From Bryum argenteum (Eukaryota; Streptophyta; Bryopsida; Bryales; Bryaceae), in contig CM073322.1 of the NCBI GenBank assembly GCA_037043015.1, positions 5,343,601 through 5,407,600 on the forward strand: a DNA stretch of 64,000 bases. The letters run 5' to 3'. Under the pieces are notes generated by a model, which saw only the letters and a program-made list of their open reading frames with translations, was not told the origin of the DNA and did not search any database. The position numbers were made by a program, and so were the translations under genes. Below are positions 43,501-54,730 of the stretch, piece by piece; the first letter of the stretch is position 1, and each line of letters begins with the position of its first letter.

Positions 43501-46269
43501 ATGCGAGATACAGGGTGTGGGCTGGGCAGCAATTCTTCGTCAAGAGGTAGGCTGGTTCGAGCAAGACGAGAACAATAGCAGCTTGGTAGCCTCTCGACTG
43601 GCTGTAGATGCGACGTTAGTGAGGGCTTTCGTGGGGGACCGTGCCTCCGTGCTCCTCAATACCCTGGCTCTTATGTTGCTGGCATTCGGCATCGCTTTCT
43701 ACTTGGATTGGAAAATTGCCTTCGTGGTACTGGCGACCTATCCATTCATGGTTGGTGCTTTCATCGGCGAGGTAAATTTTCCCTCTCTCTTCAAACCTTC
43801 TAAAGCCCATGAAAATCCAATCTTTTTCCGTTGACTAGTACATCACAATGGGCTCACATTGTATCGTTTGCAATGTCATGAGAGCAGCATCATTTTTTGA
43901 AAGGATTTGGGGGAGACATGGCGAAGGCGTACGCAAGGGCCAGCATGGTGGCGACAGAGGCAGTGAGCAACATTCGCACAGTGGCAGCATTCTGTGCAGA
44001 GGAGAAAGTGCTGGATCTCTTCATTCGGGAGCTCGCTCTACCCAAGCGCCGCGCATTTCTTCGTGGCCATCTAGCTGGGTTGGGCTATGGCCTTTCGCAG
44101 TTTCTGATCTTCGGCTCCTATGGATTGGCCATGTGGTACTCCTCCACTCTGGTCACCCACGGCGGATTTGACGATTTCTCCAACATTATCCGCACTTTCA
44201 TTGTGCTCGTGGTCACTGCCGTCATGCTGGCCGAGTCACTCACTATGGCCCCTGACATCTTAAAAGGCTCTCAGGTACTGATCCATTAATCCCTCTTCTG
44301 AAGAGCTCCCCTTCTGGTCATCATGAAGATTTATCTTCTTGAGCTATTTTTTTACGCAGACTCATGTCGGTGAAGATTCTTAGTTGTCCTTTCGGATAGT
44401 TTTCACAAGTTTTGTTCTGAGATTCAACTCCTAAAGGTTCATGAGGCTCAAGGCAAAGTGGCTATTTTATTACCAAGAGGCCTTTCCTTCCCGAGGTTAA
44501 GCACTTTTCAGAGCTCTTCTGAACGTGTGAAAGCGCCGTCGAGACCTGATGTTTCACTGGCTGTGTTGCAGGCTTTGAAATCTATATTCAGTATTTTGGA
44601 CCGACAGACTGAGATTGATCCAACGAATCCGGATGCTCAAGAAGTACTTGAAATGCGAGGCGACATCAGCCTGAAGCATATCCACTTTACGTACCCCTCT
44701 AGACCCGACACAGTCATTTTCAAGGATTTCAGCTTGAATGTGCACGCTGGGAGGAGTCTTGCGTTGGTTGGTGCCAGTGGCTCAGGTTCTTCCCCAAGCA
44801 TTGCACACCTCAGAACATTGCTTCTAATCCATTTACACTCATAAATATATCAGAATCTCCTCGGAGTAGCAATGGCATAGTGCTCTAAAGTCTCTCTTTT
44901 CTTGAGTTTTTAGCACCAGTTGTTTACCTTATATGGTTGAGTGTATGGTGATGATTCTGTTGCAGGAAAGAGTTCGGTGATAGCGCTGATAGCGAGGTTT
45001 TATGATCCCACATCAGGGAAGGTGAAGATTGATGGCCACGACATCAAGAAGCTGAGGCTACGCTCACTTCGTCGGCACATTGCTCTGGTGCAGCAAGAGC
45101 CAGCGCTGTTCGCAACAACAGTTCATGAGAACATTTTGTATGGCCGAGACGGAGCTTCGGATGCCGAGGTAGTGGAGGCTGCCAAGGCTGCGAATGCGCA
45201 CCACTTCATCAGCTCTTTGCCGGACGGGTACAAGACGGAGGTGGGCGAGCGCGGGCTGCAGCTCTCGGGCGGCCAAAAACAGCGAGTAGCCATCGCCCGG
45301 GCTGTGCTCAAGGATCCTGCCATCTTGCTCTTGGACGAAGCCACCAGCGCTTTGGACTCTCAGTCCGAGGAGATTGTTCAGGAGGCTCTGGATAAGCTCA
45401 TGCATGGCCGCACTACTGTCCTCATTGCGCACAGGTACGTCCACTATCCCACTCTTAACTTTGTAAGCATAATGTGCAGTAATCATAAGAAACCCAAACA
45501 GTATTTATGAAGCTAAGCACAATCATGCTCACAAAGTTAAAGAGTATAGTTATGCTTACAAAGTTCATGCTTACAAAGTTATGTTAACAGTTATACTGTT
45601 AACTTTGTAAGCATCACTGTTCTTACTGGGAACTGGATGTTGACAGTTATGCTTACAAAGTTCAATATCCCCTGTACTCATTCTATGAACTGAATGTTCT
45701 ATTGACCATGTTTACTTAACAAATAATTGTATGCTTATGGATGTCTTTGGTATCAGTAGAAAACTTACCCTGTGCATAGAATTCTGTAGGAGTTCATATT
45801 GGATAGTATAAGCACATACTAAGTGGTGCTAGGAAACTCACTCCATTTTTTTGCATCACCATTTTTTAAGAATTTTGGCCAGATTCCATTGTTGGTTTTT
45901 CTTTCGGGTTGACTTCTGGTGTGCTTGATTGAAGATCGAAATGGACCTAATAACCTCCAAGTAATTCAGAACTGCTCAAAGAAATGCATGTTACAAACTT
46001 AGATGCACTAAACTTCTGATTTATGGAGTTCAGCTTACAGTTCTAATTGAGTGGCATGTCTGGCTTTGTCGTTGTGGTAAACCTCGTATTGAGAAATCTT
46101 AAAAGATAGTCATATCGTGGATTGCAGATTGTCCACAATCAGGAACGCCGACACCATAGCTGTGGTGCGAGATGGTCAGATAGTTGAGAAAGGCACCCAC
46201 AAATATTTGATCTCTCAGGAGGGCGGAGCATACTCCAAGCTCCTCAACCTTGCCAAATCAATTGAGTAG
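37558..46269 (+). CDS. ABCB: Full-length ABC transporter, subfamily B (MDR/PGP type), 19 exons
   Basis: ATP-driven exporter with TMD1-NBD1-linker-TMD2-NBD2; plant members move auxin and other small molecules across the plasma membrane. Exons: 37558-37842, 38113-38167, 38449-38528, 38626-38721, 38865-39065, 39343-39602, 40196-40408, 40521-40630, 40872-41082, 41192-41484, 41775-41895, 42286-42342, 42441-42539, 42945-43387, 43530-43771, 43888-44274, 44572-44785, 44966-45434 and 46128-46269. Phases agree throughout, giving 1325 aa, slightly longer than usual because of the linker. NBD1: Walker [10 protein letters not shown] (412-420), signature LSGGQ (516-520), Walker [16 protein letters not shown]2: GASGSGKSS (about 1118-1126), LSGGQ (about 1225), Walker B and H-loop [13 protein letters not shown]. 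All catalytic motifs are intact. TMD2 opens with [20 protein letters not shown]. The substrate cannot be read from sequence. Confidence 0.95.
45450..45665. repeat. Cluster of ATGCTTACAAAGTT repeats in both orientations within the last ABCB intron
   Basis: The 14-base word ATGCTTACAAAGTT or its complement AACTTTGTAAGCAT appears about six times (near 45458, 45516, 45552, 45567, 45597 and 45649), some with one change. Two copies face each other around TTAACAGTTATACTGTTAA and can form a hairpin. The last intron (45435-46127) is the longest intron of the second half of the gene. Confidence 0.7.
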
Positions 46270-46515
46270 GTGATATTCCACCACAGACTATTGTTTATCG
46301 AAGGCTGAGGTTGAAGGAAATAAATTTGGAGCTAAGATGCAGTACTTTGTTCGAGCTCAGCTGGGAATGGCCAACGGAATCATTTTTGGAGAATGTGTAA
46401 AGCATGTAGTAGATTGGATCAATTGGAAATATTATGGAATTTAGAAGTGGGAGCCATGATTGTACCAAAAACCGCATGCTTTAAAATTTGTACCGCGCGC
46501 AAACTAAAAGTCATA
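46270..46515 (+). other. Probable ABCB 3' UTR
   Basis: Follows the TAG stop. AATTGGAAATATTATGG and similar A/T-rich phrases could include the poly(A) signal; the end is not defined. Confidence 0.35.
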
Positions 46516-46566
46516 GCTCACAATTGATATCGGCTCACAATTGATATCGGCTCACAATTGATATCG
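46516..46566 (+). repeat. Three perfect tandem copies of a 17-bp unit
   Basis: GCTCACAATTGATATCG occurs three times head to tail without mismatch. The identity suggests recent expansion. Each unit contains the palindromic CAATTG and GATATC. Confidence 0.9.
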
Positions 46567-46652
46567 GCGAGATCCAACCATCCACAGAACCTGCCTGATT
46601 CTAAAAGAACCGAGCAAACAAGAAATTTGCAGATTGAGTAAAAGGCGCATGG

Positions 46653-46688
46653 GTCTATGCACCTGCCTCGTTTGGCAGGTGCATAGAC
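46653..46688. other. Perfect 15-bp hairpin with 6-nt loop
   Basis: GTCTATGCACCTGCC and its exact reverse complement are separated by TCGTTT. It lies about 400 bp downstream of the ABCB stop codon. It is too short to be a typical plant miRNA precursor; it could be a small inverted-repeat element or a structure at a transcript end. Confidence 0.85.
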
Positions 46689-46689
46689 A

Positions 46690-48215
46690 AAATCTCAAAA
46701 AAGTATACGACAAATATATCTATTTTTTGTTGTGCCCTAGTAACATCAAGATGTTAATACATTATATATGATGATACATCCAATGTGCCATTGATAATTC
46801 AATGAGTAGCCGGAAGGATAGGCACCCAACGAGCCGTAGTTGATGGAGCTTGTTTCCTAAAGTTGAAAGTTGTATTGTACCTCCTGTGTAGATGCCCTTC
46901 GTGTGCGGAAAAAATTTGGTCTACTGTCAATATCATTCTTTCATGATTAATCCCTGCCATGTTTATCGTAGTAGCACTTCTTTAATAATTCATTTGGCAA
47001 CCAAGTACTCATCTATACTTTTTGGTTCATAATATACCTCTCAGATATGGCTTTATGTTGGGATGCTTTACATGTGGTCTAGTACATTACTATGCATCAT
47101 CTGCAAGGAGCTTGTATTACACAATTTTACACCACAACAAAGTATTTACTCATCGAAAATGTTCAAAAGGTGTTAAGCATAGTAGTTGAATTCTATATGG
47201 GAATGTGGGTGGCTTTATATCATGGAAGGACCCTTGATAATGAGAAAATATTCAAAATATTTAGATTTTGTTTGCATTATCTGGATGGCAACACTATGAA
47301 CTATTTCTATTATTCTAAAAACCTCGAATTACTTTATTGAATCATTAATATCTCTATCCACCACATAACATTCTTAGATGCATATTCGAAGTGGTTAAAT
47401 GTGCATTGAAGGCCATAAATACTTCAAATTTCAACATCTCAAAATTTGCTGACGAGTTTTGCAATCCGATTGTTTTCCACAAATCTACAAAAAAATCTGC
47501 TTCCAACAACACCTCATGCTCCCCAAAATGACCGGCGTGTCGGAAATCATAATATCAGGTCCAAATCAAAGCAAAATAAACTACCTACCTTAAACAATAC
47601 ACTAGTATGCCCCCGCAACGTTGCCACACCCACTCAAACCATGCCCCTCTTGTATTTCCTTCTACATCTAAAATTAGGTCATTTCTGTAATTTTTTATGC
47701 TTTCAAGGTCATGGCTACTTGAAATTTTGATTTTCCGAGAATTGTCAAACCATTTTGCAATTTGATCGTACTTCATAACTCTTCAAAAAAATCCTATTCC
47801 AACTACACTACATGCAGCCCGATCCGATCGTCGGTCTTCCCGAACAAAACACAACACAACACAAAATAGAACACATAGTAGAACATAACACAAAACAGAA
47901 CAAAACAAAACATAATAAGACAAAATAGAACACATTAACTCAATAATTAAAATTAACCTTATTTGTGAGGAAACTTAAAGCAAAATTTTTAGCCTATGGA
48001 GAGAGCCAAAAAGGAGTTTTCCTTGAGCTTGGTAACATATTAACCCGAGACTTTTATATGTGAGGCGGAACCTATCCCAAGCTCGCCCATAGTAGATTAT
48101 ATCTCCTTGAACCATTGTATATAACCTACCGTATATCTTCTCAAAGTCGAGTCCTTCATAGCATCATCATAACCTCATCTTATTTGGTTATTTCTAAGGG
48201 CGCCTTTAGATTAGG
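46690..48215. other. AT-rich intergenic DNA; degenerate AACAC/AAAAC microsatellite at 47840-47935
   Basis: No gene supported. At about 47840-47935 the sequence is a degenerate pentamer or hexamer run of ACACA, AAAAC and AGAAC words. Confidence 0.45.
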
Positions 48216-48219
48216 ACTC

Positions 48220-48600
48220 ATTTCAAGGGCCCATTTCCAAACCCTGAGTAGTAACTAATGAGAGTCTTTAGATTGTCCTCCAAGGGCTTTATATGGAGAG
48301 TCCGTCCACTTCTCACAAAGCTTATGTGGCGGCTGACATGGCGGCATTCTAGAGGGCAAGTTATGGGCCCTAGCCAAAAAAATGGGTTCTCATAGAACCT
48401 ACACCTCTTGGGCCCATTTGGGCAATTCAAGCACTCTCATTTGTGAATGCTAGGATTTGGAAACATGCTTAAGAAATGGGCCCTGATATGTTGTCACTTG
48501 GGCCCATTTGGAAAGCCCAACTTAGAGTAAAAGTTCCAATTTGGGCCTTTCAAGTGGGCCTATGAACTTTATATTACAATGCCATTCCACTGCCCACTTC
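48220..48600. repeat. Cluster of TGGGCCCATTTGG-type motifs
   Basis: GGGCCC or GGGCC with ATTT occurs at about 48228, 48365, 48408, 48477, 48502, 48543 and 48558, several as TGGGCCCATTTGG. TGGGCC resembles the plant site II promoter element, but the repeated surrounding phrase suggests a decayed tandem repeat. It lies 0.6-0.9 kb upstream of PsaD. Confidence 0.5.
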
Positions 48601-48602
48601 AA

Positions 48603-48768
48603 GATGATAGATAGAAACTCCGGTCCATTCTAAGGGGCTAGCGTGAATGAAGTGTCCGTTCGTAATGCTAATATCCCGATGGTCACCGGACAAGGGAAAA
48701 TTAGAACAATACTACTTCCCCCTCTCGAAGGTGGACACTATAACTACGCTAGTTTCTAGCCTAGTTAC
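48603..48768 (-). mobile_element. SINE-like element, family S, 5'-truncated copy (11-bp TSD)
   Basis: A 166-bp insertion flanked by perfect GCCCACTTCAA repeats (48592-48602 and 48769-48779). On the minus strand it starts GTAACTAGGCTAGAAACTAG and ends in the CTATCTATC tail. It differs from the 7286-7489 copy at only a few positions over its whole length but lacks that copy's first 38 or so bases. It sits about 400 bp upstream of the PsaD start codon. Confidence 0.85.
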
Positions 48769-48779
48769 GCCCACTTCAA

Positions 48780-49171
48780 CTTCACATGGGCTCAACTCCA
48801 AATGGGCGGTAATATTGGCATAAATTGGCCGTGACTTTACGGATAATTTAATCTGAGCATGTTGTCATGTACAAAGCAACCTTTAAATTTAAGATATTTC
48901 CAGATAGGATATATGAAACTCTAAAAGTGGCCATCTAGGCAGGAAAGGATGAAGAATGTTACTGGAAAAAGCAAGTGCCGCCTTATCCAGATCCCGCCTC
49001 TCGCACGCGCCCTGTCGATCCCCATCCTCGCATCATCCTACTGCCCTCCGTCTTTCTCAATTCTTCTCATCGCCATCGCCATCCCCATCCCTTGTGCAAC
49101 ATCATCACAAACCAGACCACAAATTCAGCTTTGCTACTTCGCTGCAGCTGCAAGCAAGCAAGCTACCAACA
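48780..49171 (+). promoter_or_regulatory. PsaD promoter and 5' UTR
   Basis: Between the SINE insertion and the PsaD ATG. The pyrimidine-rich stretch from about 49000 to 49120 is probably the leader. GATAGGATA at about 48904 resembles an I-box light-response element, but a single imperfect match proves little. Confidence 0.4.
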
Positions 49172-50620
49172 ATGGCGGCCGCGCTCGCCTCCGCGTCCTT
49201 GGCCATTGCTGCCGCCCCCTCCCTCTCCCATTCCGCTTCCCTCAAGCTCTCCACCTTCCAGGTACGCATGCTTTAGATTCGATTGGGTCTTTTTTGTGGA
49301 ATTTGCAGCCTGGAGAATCCAGACCTGATGAGCATTGTCATGGAACTCTCGAGGGATTGATGAGAATTGGGTTGCAGGGTCAAAGGATGGTTGCGGTGGG
49401 GAATGGCGCCCGTGTGACGATGAAGGCTGCTGCAAGCAAAGCAGAGGAAGCAGCACCCAAGGGCTTCACGCCGCCCACCTTGAACGCCGATACGCCGGCT
49501 CCCATTTTCGGTGGCAGCACCGGTGGACTTCTTCGGAAGGCGCAGGTTGAGGAGTTTTACATCATCACCTGGGAGTCACCCAAGGAACAGATCTTCGAAA
49601 TGCCCACCGGTACGCATCCCTCAACCTCCAATCCAATGATCGAGTCATGCACATGTCTACTGTCAGTACCGTAGACCCTAGTAATCCGAGTCCGCGACAC
49701 ATGAATACCACATTCAACCCCACCCATACAACCACACTCTGGCATGCGTTTGATCGATGCGGAATCCGATCATATTCTGGTATAGTCGGGATCATAGACC
49801 CCAGTCCACATCGATAGCACGGTCCATCTCTCGACTCCGCTCAATCATACGATCATCGCTCTGGCATTGATTTGGTCAATACTTTATTAAATCATATGCT
49901 GCGGGATCTGATCGTATGCTGGCATTGTCTGGATTATAGACCCTCAGAAATCCAATCTCGGTCCGCATCGATAGCATCCATCATCCTTTCGACTCCGCTC
50001 ATACGATCATTGCCCTGGTAGGCTGGTATCGATACGATCGATGCCGAATTTGATGGCATGCTGGTGTTGATGTGGACTTTGACGCTATGCTGGCATGTCG
50101 GGATCAAAGACCCCAATAACCCGATCCCGGTCCACATCGATAGCACGGTCCATCTCTTCGACTCCGCTCAATCATACGATCATCGCTCTGGCACTGTCTT
50201 GATCGATACGGACTCTGATCAAATCCTGGCATCCATGCGGAGTGCTGATGGCATGCTGGTCATCGATGCGGAGTCTGATTTTGTGCTCGTATTGATGCGG
50301 GATCTGATGGTATGCTGGCATTGTCGAATGCTGCAGGTGGTGCGGCGATCATGAGGTCGGGACCGAATCTGCTGAAGCTGGCGAGGAAGGAGCAGTGCAT
50401 GGCATTGGGAGCCAGACTGAGGACCAAGTTCAAGATCAACTATCAATTCTTCCGAGTGTTCCCGAATGGCGAGGTGCAGTACTTGCACCCCAAGGACGGG
50501 GTGTACCCGGAGAAGGTGAATGCCGGCAGATCCGCCGTCGGCGTCAACAACCGCAACATCGGCAAGAATGCCAACCCTGCCGAACTCAAGTTCGCCGGAA
50601 AGCAAGCCTATGATTTGTAG
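49172..50620 (+). CDS. PSAD: Photosystem I reaction centre subunit II, PsaD (three exons)
   Basis: Stromal PSI subunit that helps dock ferredoxin and stabilises PsaC and PsaE. Exons 49172-49261, 49378-49609 and 50337-50620 give 201 aa. Residues 1 to about 50 form a chloroplast transit peptide rich in Ala/Ser ([20 protein letters not shown]). The mature part has [80 protein letters not shown] and the end [10 protein letters not shown], all at family positions; the length is normal. Flowering-plant PsaD is usually intronless, so two introns point to another lineage. Intron 2 (727 bp) contains internal repeats. Confidence 0.97.
49660..50330 (+). repeat. Degenerate tandem repeat filling PsaD intron 2
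   Basis: A unit of about 140-170 bp occurs at least three times (about 49789-49870, 49930-50015 and 50100-50195) with phrases ACATCGATAGCACGGTCCAT, TCGACTCCGCTCAAT and CATACGATCATCGCTCTGG. A more divergent start (TAGACCCTAGTAATCCGAG) is near 49674. Between them are shorter words such as GATGGCATGCTGG and TGATGCGG. The first and third units are most alike. GC content is higher than in other introns here. Confidence 0.75.
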
Positions 50621-51750
50621 GAATGCTTGGTTTTGTTTTCTTGAAGCTTCAATGTATAGCGTTTTAACTAAGTTCCCCTTTTTCGGCTATGGATTGACAT
50701 TGTGAGTGGTGAATTAGGTGATGAATGTCTAGGTCTGTAAGTGTTGCAAACAGTTCAGGATTCTTCTTCTTCCACATATATCGTTAGGTTGGGAACAAGT
50801 GAATGATCAATCCTCCTCAATACTTATACAAAATACATGTAGTGAATCATGAGGATTGCATCGTAAAACAAGATGTTCTAATTCTCTAAAACAGTAGTCG
50901 TGAGCGACTAAAGGGACAGTCATCAAAACAAAACATGAATCCCCAATTCCGTTAAAGTGGCAGTATGCCGCTAAAATGGCACACCTCAACTTTCTGAACT
51001 ACAGTTCGAAAACCATGTGATATAACAGAATTTGAAGGTGATATTATAGAAAATGAGTGACCATATATATAAAGGAGTGATATTATTTTAAAATTTGTGA
51101 TATTACAGAAAACACCCTTCCATGTGAGCACATATGTAAGATTTGGTGTGACAAAATGGCACATGGCATAGTGCCATTTTAACGGAATTGAGGTTATGAA
51201 TGCTATTCATATAATCTAGTTAGTCTAAGTGATATGAGATGTTTCAAGGCTTGAGAAATGGCTCATCTCAACCTATGTTCTATATTGAATCGTGGAATTG
51301 ATTCCAAAAAACCCACACCAATTGAAATCTTTTTCATTTTTGTACGGTTGTGTGCAAAAACATGAGGTTCTCCGAGTCATGAGGTTTTGCAATACAAAAC
51401 TCTTGTTGTATTGCTGCCCCTTGAATCTGATTGCTTCTCAACTTAAACTAAGTGTGTCTAGCAGAATTCATTTGATAAACATGTCTAGAAGAAGTGTGAA
51501 GATCACATTTGATGATCAAAATCTTCTTCTCTTTCTTCTAGTAACTCACAAGCTTTGCAAGAATTTAAAATCTCACTAATAGGTGAAATATAATATTGAA
51601 TAGAACCAAGTAAAAGCCATTTCCAATTCCATTCATAGAGACTTTCTTGAGGCTCAATATAATTCTACTCATCTCAGCATTCTCGGATTGAGAATGATTT
51701 GTGGTTGTAGTGGTAGTACGACTTCCCACTAATCAGCTCTTAACACATGT
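50621..51750. other. PsaD 3' flank and intergenic DNA
   Basis: No further gene. An inverted pair near 50955 (GTGGCAGTATGCCG...AAATGGCAC) and 51160 (AAAATGGCACATGGCAT...GTGCCATTTTAACGGAATT) spans about 220 bp: AATTCCGTTAAAGTGGCA is matched inverted by TGCCATTTTAACGGAATT. A small decayed inverted-repeat element is possible. Confidence 0.4.
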
Positions 51751-51753
51751 CGT

Positions 51754-52032
51754 CACTAGTAGAAAATGGTGTCCAAAATTTGTCTTTACACGTCTGGAAG
51801 TACAGTACTTGTTTTTTTCTATAACTTTGTATCTTTCAATCAACTATTACAATCGTCAATTTTCATCATAGTTATATTGATTCAATACTAGTGTGGGTTG
51901 GTCTACTACACTAATAAAATTCTAAATAATGTTGGTAGTTGTGTTGATTGATTTGAGGATACAAAGTTGTAGGAAAAAATAGGTGGTTCTGCGAAATTAC
52001 GGACAAGTTTTGGATACCATTTTCTACTAGTG
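51754..52032. mobile_element. CACTA-type MITE (279 bp)
   Basis: Begins CACTAGTAGAAAATGGTGTC and ends with the inverted form ATACCATTTTCTACTAGTG. The similarity of the two arms extends inward, with gaps, to AACTTTGTATC at roughly 90 bp. CACTA...TAGTG ends are diagnostic of the CMC/EnSpm superfamily. The expected 3-bp duplication is not perfect (CGT against CAT). No transposase. Confidence 0.8.
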
Positions 52033-53150
52033 CATGAATAGCCTCTTATAGATTCACATAGGCTCTCCTAAGGATCAATCAGCTTTTCACACCTATCGTC
52101 AAGAGCCTCTTCATAAACATTCTAATAAAAAAATGGCAAACTCAGCCACATGGCAAAAAAGTCACAATTTGTGCAGAAAGTCTTAATTTAATGAAAGTGC
52201 CCAAGAATATCTTCTAGACGTTGAACATTCCATATTTTTTAGAAATTCAGAAAAGTAAAAAAATAGTTCTTTGATGTTAAGAAATTAATAAAGCTCGGTT
52301 CTATTCGTTGTCGCATGAACTCTTTCTTCTTGAGTAATCTAGAGGAGAACTTTGCTAAAACATGCTACATTCAACTACTTCAAGATTTTGAGAAGTCCAA
52401 AAGTAAGAGGATTGGGCTCTCTTGATGGCTATATAAACAATATCAACCAATGTGGAAAAGAATTCCAATAATGTACAAATGCTCAAATCTTCCAACGTTA
52501 ATCTTCAATTAAAATTGCACAAAAGTGAAATATCCATACTCAATTCCAATCCACATTTTGTAGATGAGTCTAAACTTAGTTGAATATGGCATAAATCTCA
52601 TCTATAAATGTTACAACTCCTACTGCACAAAAGAACAAATACCATGTATGGGCAAATTCATTAGTTGCCATTATTTTAATTCTTAGCTGCAAAGTTTGTC
52701 ATTTCAATACAAGACTTTGAGTGAATTATTATTGTTTCCAAACCTCAACTTTTTTAACTTCTTCATCAAAATCAAATTAAATCTAAAGCCTTGTATTCAA
52801 AACTAATTGATTCCCTTGTGCAAAGGTTGGAGTTGGCATTTGCATATACCTTACAAGTTAGTGCAAAATTTGCATGGAGATTTGTAACTAACATGCATGG
52901 CTATGTTGAGGTGCTATAAACAAGAATGAGTGCATGATAATGAAGGCATGCATGCAGAGTTGTTTTCTTCGACAACTTGACAAAGGGCGACCAAAATAAT
53001 CATGCAATCGTGACCGCGGGATCTAGTTCTTGAATTATACATGTACATGCACACCAAGTTTTAGACTCATGTTCCTCATCATTTGTTTGAGAGACTGTAA
53101 TTTCATGTGTTAACCCATAATGTCCAAAATAGCCATAATATGCTATGCTT
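52033..53150. other. AT-rich intergenic DNA, no gene seen
   Basis: No ORF, RNA gene or repeat boundary that I can support. Confidence 0.4.
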
Positions 53151-53159
53151 TTAGAGTCT

Positions 53160-54060
53160 TAGCTTCTAAATATAGATTGTATTTTTGACAGATGGTAGAT
53201 TTTTTCATACCTTTCCAAAAACTCATTTCATGCTTCAAAATTCCTCATACTTAGGAGATACTCAGGTCAAAGTTTCAATAATCTATTTAGAATTTGTCCA
53301 ATACTACCCAAAACTACCTAAACTGTAGTTTATGCTCATTTGTTCTTGAAATCCGTCCAAAATCAATTAGATTGCAGTAGCTTTAAAATTCACCAAAATC
53401 TGAGATTTTACTTAACCCCTAAATTTGAGGAGCCAGGCCAAAAAGTGGCCGTTTTGACTTTGATGAGCCTCTTATTTACTATTTGTAGGTTGTGAATAGT
53501 TCAAATCTTGGGAGGTCTTAGAGTTTTCCCAAACCTTTTCAACAAGACCATTCATGCTTCAAAATTCAAGAGATGTTCACTCTCAAATTTGTAAACACTC
53601 TTAAAGCATGCTAAGATTTGCTCGAAATTGTAGTATATTCTCGTACATTTTCAAAATTCTGCCCAAAACTGTAAATTTGCAGTAATGTCTAAAATTGAGA
53701 TTTTACTTTTTTTTTATTTTGTTATTTTTATGTGTGAAGAAGGTACTAAGGCACCTTCTTATTACTTGGATTTCTGATAAGATAATTTCCTACACACCTT
53801 TTTAACCGTAGAAAATAGGCTTCTTTTTTTATGAGTTTTGGCATACCCCCAAGTGGAAAAGCATACCCCCTAAGTTCTAGGTTTTATATGTCCTATGAGG
53901 GTAATAATTTTATAAATATGTACCCTACTTGCTTAGGAAGAAGAATTTGAAGAGCCTCAATTCAAATTTTCTTCTCAAATAGATCTTTTTGAGTTCCAAA
54001 GCACTACTTTCCATTTCGATAGGAAGGCAAAAAAAGCTTATTTTTCAACTTCAAACATTA
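53160..54060 (-). repeat. Dispersed repeat family A, minus-strand copy with internal duplication
   Basis: Inverted relative to the copies at 4-12 kb. The segment equivalent to GGGCAGATTTTGAGAATAA and GACTTTTCAGA is present twice (about 53200-53440 and 53500-53720), followed by the ACCCTCATAGGAC-type block and the GAGCCTCAATTCAAATTT phrase at 53954. Element M copy 3 lies immediately to the right. Confidence 0.55.
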
Positions 54061-54104
54061 TTATCTCACAAATGCTGAGTATCTTTTGTTTGAGATTTGG
54101 TATA

Positions 54105-54726
54105 GGGTGATGGTCTGGTTGGGGTACCCAAAAAGGTTGTCCCATGAACAATTGCACTCTATGCTGGTGTGACAAACATATCCATTTTTAAACTGTAATA
54201 CAATAAGACTTCATTAGATGTGGTTTTAGTTGTCTATACTTATAATGTATCAAGAAAAAAAATTAAAAATTAAAAAAATATTTTGAAGTAATTTTATTTG
54301 ATTTTTTAGTTGAAAAAGTAAGTCATGTCCCAATAACCTAAAATCCATAGAATCAAGCAAATGGAATATCAACCATTTTTATTTTAATATAATTTTTGAA
54401 TATGACCTACATCTTCTTGTATAGAATACAAAATAATTTATTTAATAATAAAAAAATTAATTCATTGTGCACTATAATGCCTGCAAATCCCCAAATTCAA
54501 CACTTTTTCCCTCATCTATGAATGGATCCAAAAAAAATAAAAAATCTAAAAGAAAATCTATAGGCATATATACTTTGATTTCAGTGAGGTGCATGATATT
54601 TTATTTTCTATTTTAGGGTCTTTTTACTTGATTAAAATGACTAAATTAGACAAACTTTGGAGGCTTTCAATAAAAATAACCTAATTAGTGTGTCCAAAAA
54701 GTGATACCCCAAGCTTACCATTGCCC
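54105..54726 (-). mobile_element. Non-autonomous DNA element, family M, copy 3 (622 bp, TSD TATA)
   Basis: Reverse-complement copy of the elements at 3439-4061 and 4730-5370. Its plus-strand left end is GGGTGATGGTCTGGTTGG and its right end CCAAGCTTACCATTGCCC. TATA flanks both sides (54101-54104 and 54727-54730). No ORF. Confidence 0.82.
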
Positions 54727-54730
54727 TATA

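Noticed and set aside
50219..50605. 128-codon minus-strand ORF
   Set aside because: Opposite PsaD exon 3 and its repeat-rich intron; no independent support.
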